The notes under the pieces: model-generated | What the model was told of the DNA's origin: nothing | The model's input: only the letters and a program-made list of their open reading frames with translations | Database searches by the model: none | Shown: in pieces, positions 61,966-64,000 of the stretch | How positions within the stretch are numbered: the first letter of the stretch is position 1 | Layout of the letters: each line of letters opens with the position of its first letter | Translations under genes and position numbers: made by a program | Assembly (NCBI GenBank): GCA_022447625.1 | Contig: JAKVAX010000018.1 | Span: 1 to 64,000 of the forward strand | Direction: 5' to 3' | DNA: 64,000 bases | DNA from: Flavobacteriales bacterium | GTDB lineage: Bacteria; Bacteroidota; Bacteroidia; Flavobacteriales_D; Sanyastnellaceae

Positions 61966-63396
61966 TTATTGGATGCTTAGTTTCTTCTCTAGGTCTTCCA
62001 AGTACTTACGGAAATGTTTGTCCGTTTCTTGGAGGTTGTTGACTGTTCTGCAAGCGTGAAGTACGGTGGCGTGGTCTTTTCCTCCACAGTGCAAGCCGAT
62101 GTTGGCTAGCGAAGACTTGGTCATCTTCTTTGCGAAGTACATAGCGATCTGACGTGCCTGTACGATTTCACGTTTACGCGTTTTAGACTTGAGCAATTCG
62201 ATCGGAAGATCGAAGTAGTCACATACAACTTTCTGGATGTAGTCGATGCTCACTTCACGTGCTGTATTCTTCACGAACTTATCGATCATTTGCTTCGCAA
62301 GGTCAAGCGTAATGGCTTTCTTGTTTAGTGAAGCTTGAGCGATGAGGGAGATAAGGGCTCCTTCTAGCTCACGAATGTTCGTAGTGATGCTGTATGCAAG
62401 GTATTCTACTACTTCCTTAGGAAGTTCGATTCCATCTGCGTACATCTTCTTCTCAAGAATAGCGATACGCGTTTCTAGGGAAGGTGTTTGAAGGTCAGCA
62501 CTCAATCCCCATTTGAAACGAGAGAGTAGGCGCTGTTCCATTCCTTGCATCTCAACAGGTGGCTTGTCGCTAGTGAGAACGATTTGCTTTCCTGTTTGAT
62601 GTAGATGGTTGAAAATGTGGAAGAAGACATCTTGCGTCTTTTCCTTTCCGCTGAAGAACTGAACGTCATCAATGATCAGCACGTCAATCATTTGATAGAA
62701 ATGGCTGAAGTCATTTACGCTATTATTCTTTACAGCGTCAATGAACTGATGAGTGAATTTTTCAGAGGAAACGTAAAGGACAGTCTTCTCAGGGTACTGA
62801 TTCTTAATTTCAATACCGATCGCATGGGCCAGGTGCGTCTTGCCAAGTCCAACTCCTCCATAAATAAGAAGTGGGTTGAATGACGTACCTCCTGGTTTGT
62901 TTGCTACCGCGAATCCAGCTGATCTTGCTAGTCGATTGCAATCGCCTTCGATGAAATTGTCAAAAGAGTAGTTTGGATTCAGGTTAGAGTCGATGTTGAG
63001 CTTGCGTAAACCCGGAATAATAAACGGGTTCTTAATCGGCGTATCGCTCATATCAAGCGGCATCGACACCGAAGGATTCTTGATCGCTTTCTTGTTCGTT
63101 GTCGGTACTTTGACAGTGTACGGATTAGCGTTATCATAGTTGTTTTCCATGATAATGCTGTACTCTAGCCGACCTTCCGGACCAAGCTCCTTGCGGATAA
63201 TCTTTTTTAAGAGTGGCACATAGTGTTCTTCTAACCATTCGTAGAAAAACTGTGATGGGACCTGAATTGTCAAAACACTCTTTTCCAGCTTCACCGGTTT
63301 GATAGGCTCAAACCAGGTCTTAAATGCCTGCATGCTGACATTGTCTTTGATGATGTCAATACAATTCTGCCAAACCTGATTGTGATCCGTAGCCAT
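61966..63396 (-). CDS. dnaA: Chromosomal replication initiator DnaA
   Basis: The protein has 476 residues. Domain I lies at about 1-90. The AAA+ domain has Walker A GGVGLGKTHL (near residue 181), Walker B VLIIDDVQFF and sensor VLTSDKPP. The DNA-binding domain IV has CGGKDHATVLHACRTV, the DnaA-box-recognition signature. It unwinds the chromosome origin. No DnaA boxes (TTATCCACA-like) are visible in the adjacent 400 bases, so the origin is probably elsewhere. Confidence 0.97.
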   Translation of the reverse strand: MATDHNQVWQNCIDIIKDNVSMQAFKTWFEPIKPVKLEKSVLTIQVPSQFFYEWLEEHYVPLLKKIIRKELGPEGRLEYSIIMENNYDNANPYTVKVPTTNKKAIKNPSVSMPLDMSDTPIKNPFIIPGLRKLNIDSNLNPNYSFDNFIEGDCNRLARSAGFAVANKPGGTSFNPLLIYGGVGLGKTHLAHAIGIEIKNQYPEKTVLYVSSEKFTHQFIDAVKNNSVNDFSHFYQMIDVLIIDDVQFFSGKEKTQDVFFHIFNHLHQTGKQIVLTSDKPPVEMQGMEQRLLSRFKWGLSADLQTPSLETRIAILEKKMYADGIELPKEVVEYLAYSITTNIRELEGALISLIAQASLNKKAITLDLAKQMIDKFVKNTAREVSIDYIQKVVCDYFDLPIELLKSKTRKREIVQARQIAMYFAKKMTKSSLANIGLHCGGKDHATVLHACRTVNNLQETDKHFRKYLEDLEKKLSIQ

Positions 63397-63783
63397 GGAA
63401 ATACCAGAAATTAAAAGTGTTAACTAATTATTAACGCAACTTGTTAAGGTTGCTAAGAGGAGGTGCTTACCCCTTTAGAGCGAACAAATATTTGGAGAAA
63501 AAAATGAAAAAAAAAGCGCCACCCCTATTGACTTTCTAGTTTTTTCTCTGAGACTGAAATTTGCGTCAATTCTGCATTCCGCGCGTTTTTTCGTGAATTT
63601 ACCCCTTGTGTGTTCCGTGCGGATTGCATAGCTTCCGCGTCATCATCCTAGGGGCATGCTAGTGTTTTGCAGACACTTAAGAGTTTTGACTTGAAGTTTG
63701 GTTTCAAGATGGCGTCAGATAATCCAAGCTTAACACCATATTAACCCTAGAAACACGGTTTAGGATTTCAAGATTTAAATTTC
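63397..63783. other. Gene-free stretch upstream of dnaA
   Basis: This 387-base stretch holds no protein gene. It has a palindrome CAAATATTTG (63485-63494), close on either strand to a -7 box but one base off. A short inverted repeat GTTAA-TTAAC lies near 63419-63435, and there are A-rich runs. No DnaA-box cluster, terminator or tRNA is seen. It probably carries the dnaA promoter and leader. Confidence 0.6.
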
Positions 63784-64000
63784 ATGTACACCCACTCTAC
63801 ATATGTTCGCGTAAGGTACAGTGAAACAGACCAAATGGGCTACGTCTACTATGGCAATTATGCCGCCTGGTTCGAAGTAGGTCGAGTAGAGTCGTTGCGT
63901 TCACTCGGTCTAAGTTACCGTGCCATGGAAGACCAAGGCGTGATGTTACCTGTGCTTACGTATGACGTAAAATACATAAAACCAGCTAAATATGACGATG
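63784..64000 (+). CDS. Acyl-CoA thioesterase, YbgC/FadM-like (3' end outside window)
   Basis: The first 72 codons are visible. The hot-dog fold start VRVRYSETDQMGYVYYGNYAAWFEVGR carries the Asp in ETDQMG expected in the 4-hydroxybenzoyl-CoA thioesterase family. YRAMEDQGVMLPV and VKYIKPAKYDD follow as in YbgC-like enzymes. It hydrolyses acyl-CoA. The start ATG is the first in frame after a long AT-rich stretch. Confidence 0.88.
   Translation, partial: MYTHSTYVRVRYSETDQMGYVYYGNYAAWFEVGRVESLRSLGLSYRAMEDQGVMLPVLTYDVKYIKPAKYDD

Noticed and set aside
63397-63783. Chromosome origin beside dnaA
   Set aside because: No DnaA-box cluster or AT-rich 13-mer series can be read.

Overview
The window comes from a Bacteroidota chromosome, most likely a marine Flavobacteriales of the Cryomorphaceae/Schleiferiaceae type. 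The evidence is a short RpoD of about 289 residues, promoters of the TTG-N19-TAnnTTTG type, a type IX secretion sorting domain, a TamL-like Omp85 lipoprotein, GWxTD, DUF5723 and DUF6702 proteins, a SigZ-like sigma factor, SiaB/SiaC and a flavobacterial-type FKBP pair. No phage, insertion sequence, integron or CRISPR array is visible. The window is mostly core chromosome with small decayed patches.

Layout. 1-5.3 kb is the N-terminal 1775 codons of a giant secreted adhesin-like protein on the minus strand (nidogen-like domain, then about 14 HYR-like repeats, one interrupted by an unrelated domain). 5.5-8.3 kb holds an NlpC/P60 hydrolase and a redoxin plus haem/copper oxidoreductase pair. 8.4-14.2 kb holds a sodium:solute symporter, a 3-hydroxyacyl-CoA dehydrogenase and a DUF547-rhodanese-glycosyltransferase-purine phosphorylase run. 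14.3-25.5 kb is housekeeping: DEAD-box helicase, acyltransferase, rRNA methyltransferase, TamL, accD, rpsO, pnp, rpoD and a DNA glycosylase. 25.6-36.8 kb holds lipoproteins, an ABCG-like transporter fused to a TerB-like domain, siaB-siaC, a methyltransferase, a ZIP transporter, an acetyltransferase pseudogene, HMG-CoA lyase, a lone receiver domain and a small conserved protein. 36.7-41.2 kb holds comEC, a glycosyltransferase and a GWxTD protein. 41.3-46 kb holds tRNA-Ser(UGA), an outer-membrane barrel receptor, sigZ and a decayed stretch of about 0.7 kb. 46-57.1 kb holds enoyl-CoA hydratase, citrate synthase, a thioredoxin, a POT peptide transporter, a DPP4-like peptidase, a GlcD-like oxidase, a candidate small RNA, fabI and an nth cluster. 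57.2-64 kb holds nrnA, two FKBPs, a DUF5723 protein, a tyrosine phosphatase, dnaA and a partial thioesterase.

Metabolic theme. DPP4 and the POT transporter point to use of exogenous peptides. HMG-CoA lyase, 3-hydroxyacyl-CoA dehydrogenase, enoyl-CoA hydratase and citrate synthase fit breakdown of amino and fatty acids. accD, fabI and the acyltransferase cover lipid synthesis.

Most unusual signal. A 13-base word, TTCCGCGCTAGCG (reverse complement CGCTAGCGCGGAA), occurs ten times exactly and twice with one change, always inside genes, in both orientations and in all three reading frames. About 0.002 exact copies would be expected by chance in 64 kb. It behaves like a genome-wide DNA-level signal (uptake sequence, methylation or maintenance motif) rather than a protein motif. 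The next best leads are a promoter-hairpins-terminator unit of about 130 nt upstream of fabI (54119-54249) and a 15-bp hairpin between rpsO and pnp.
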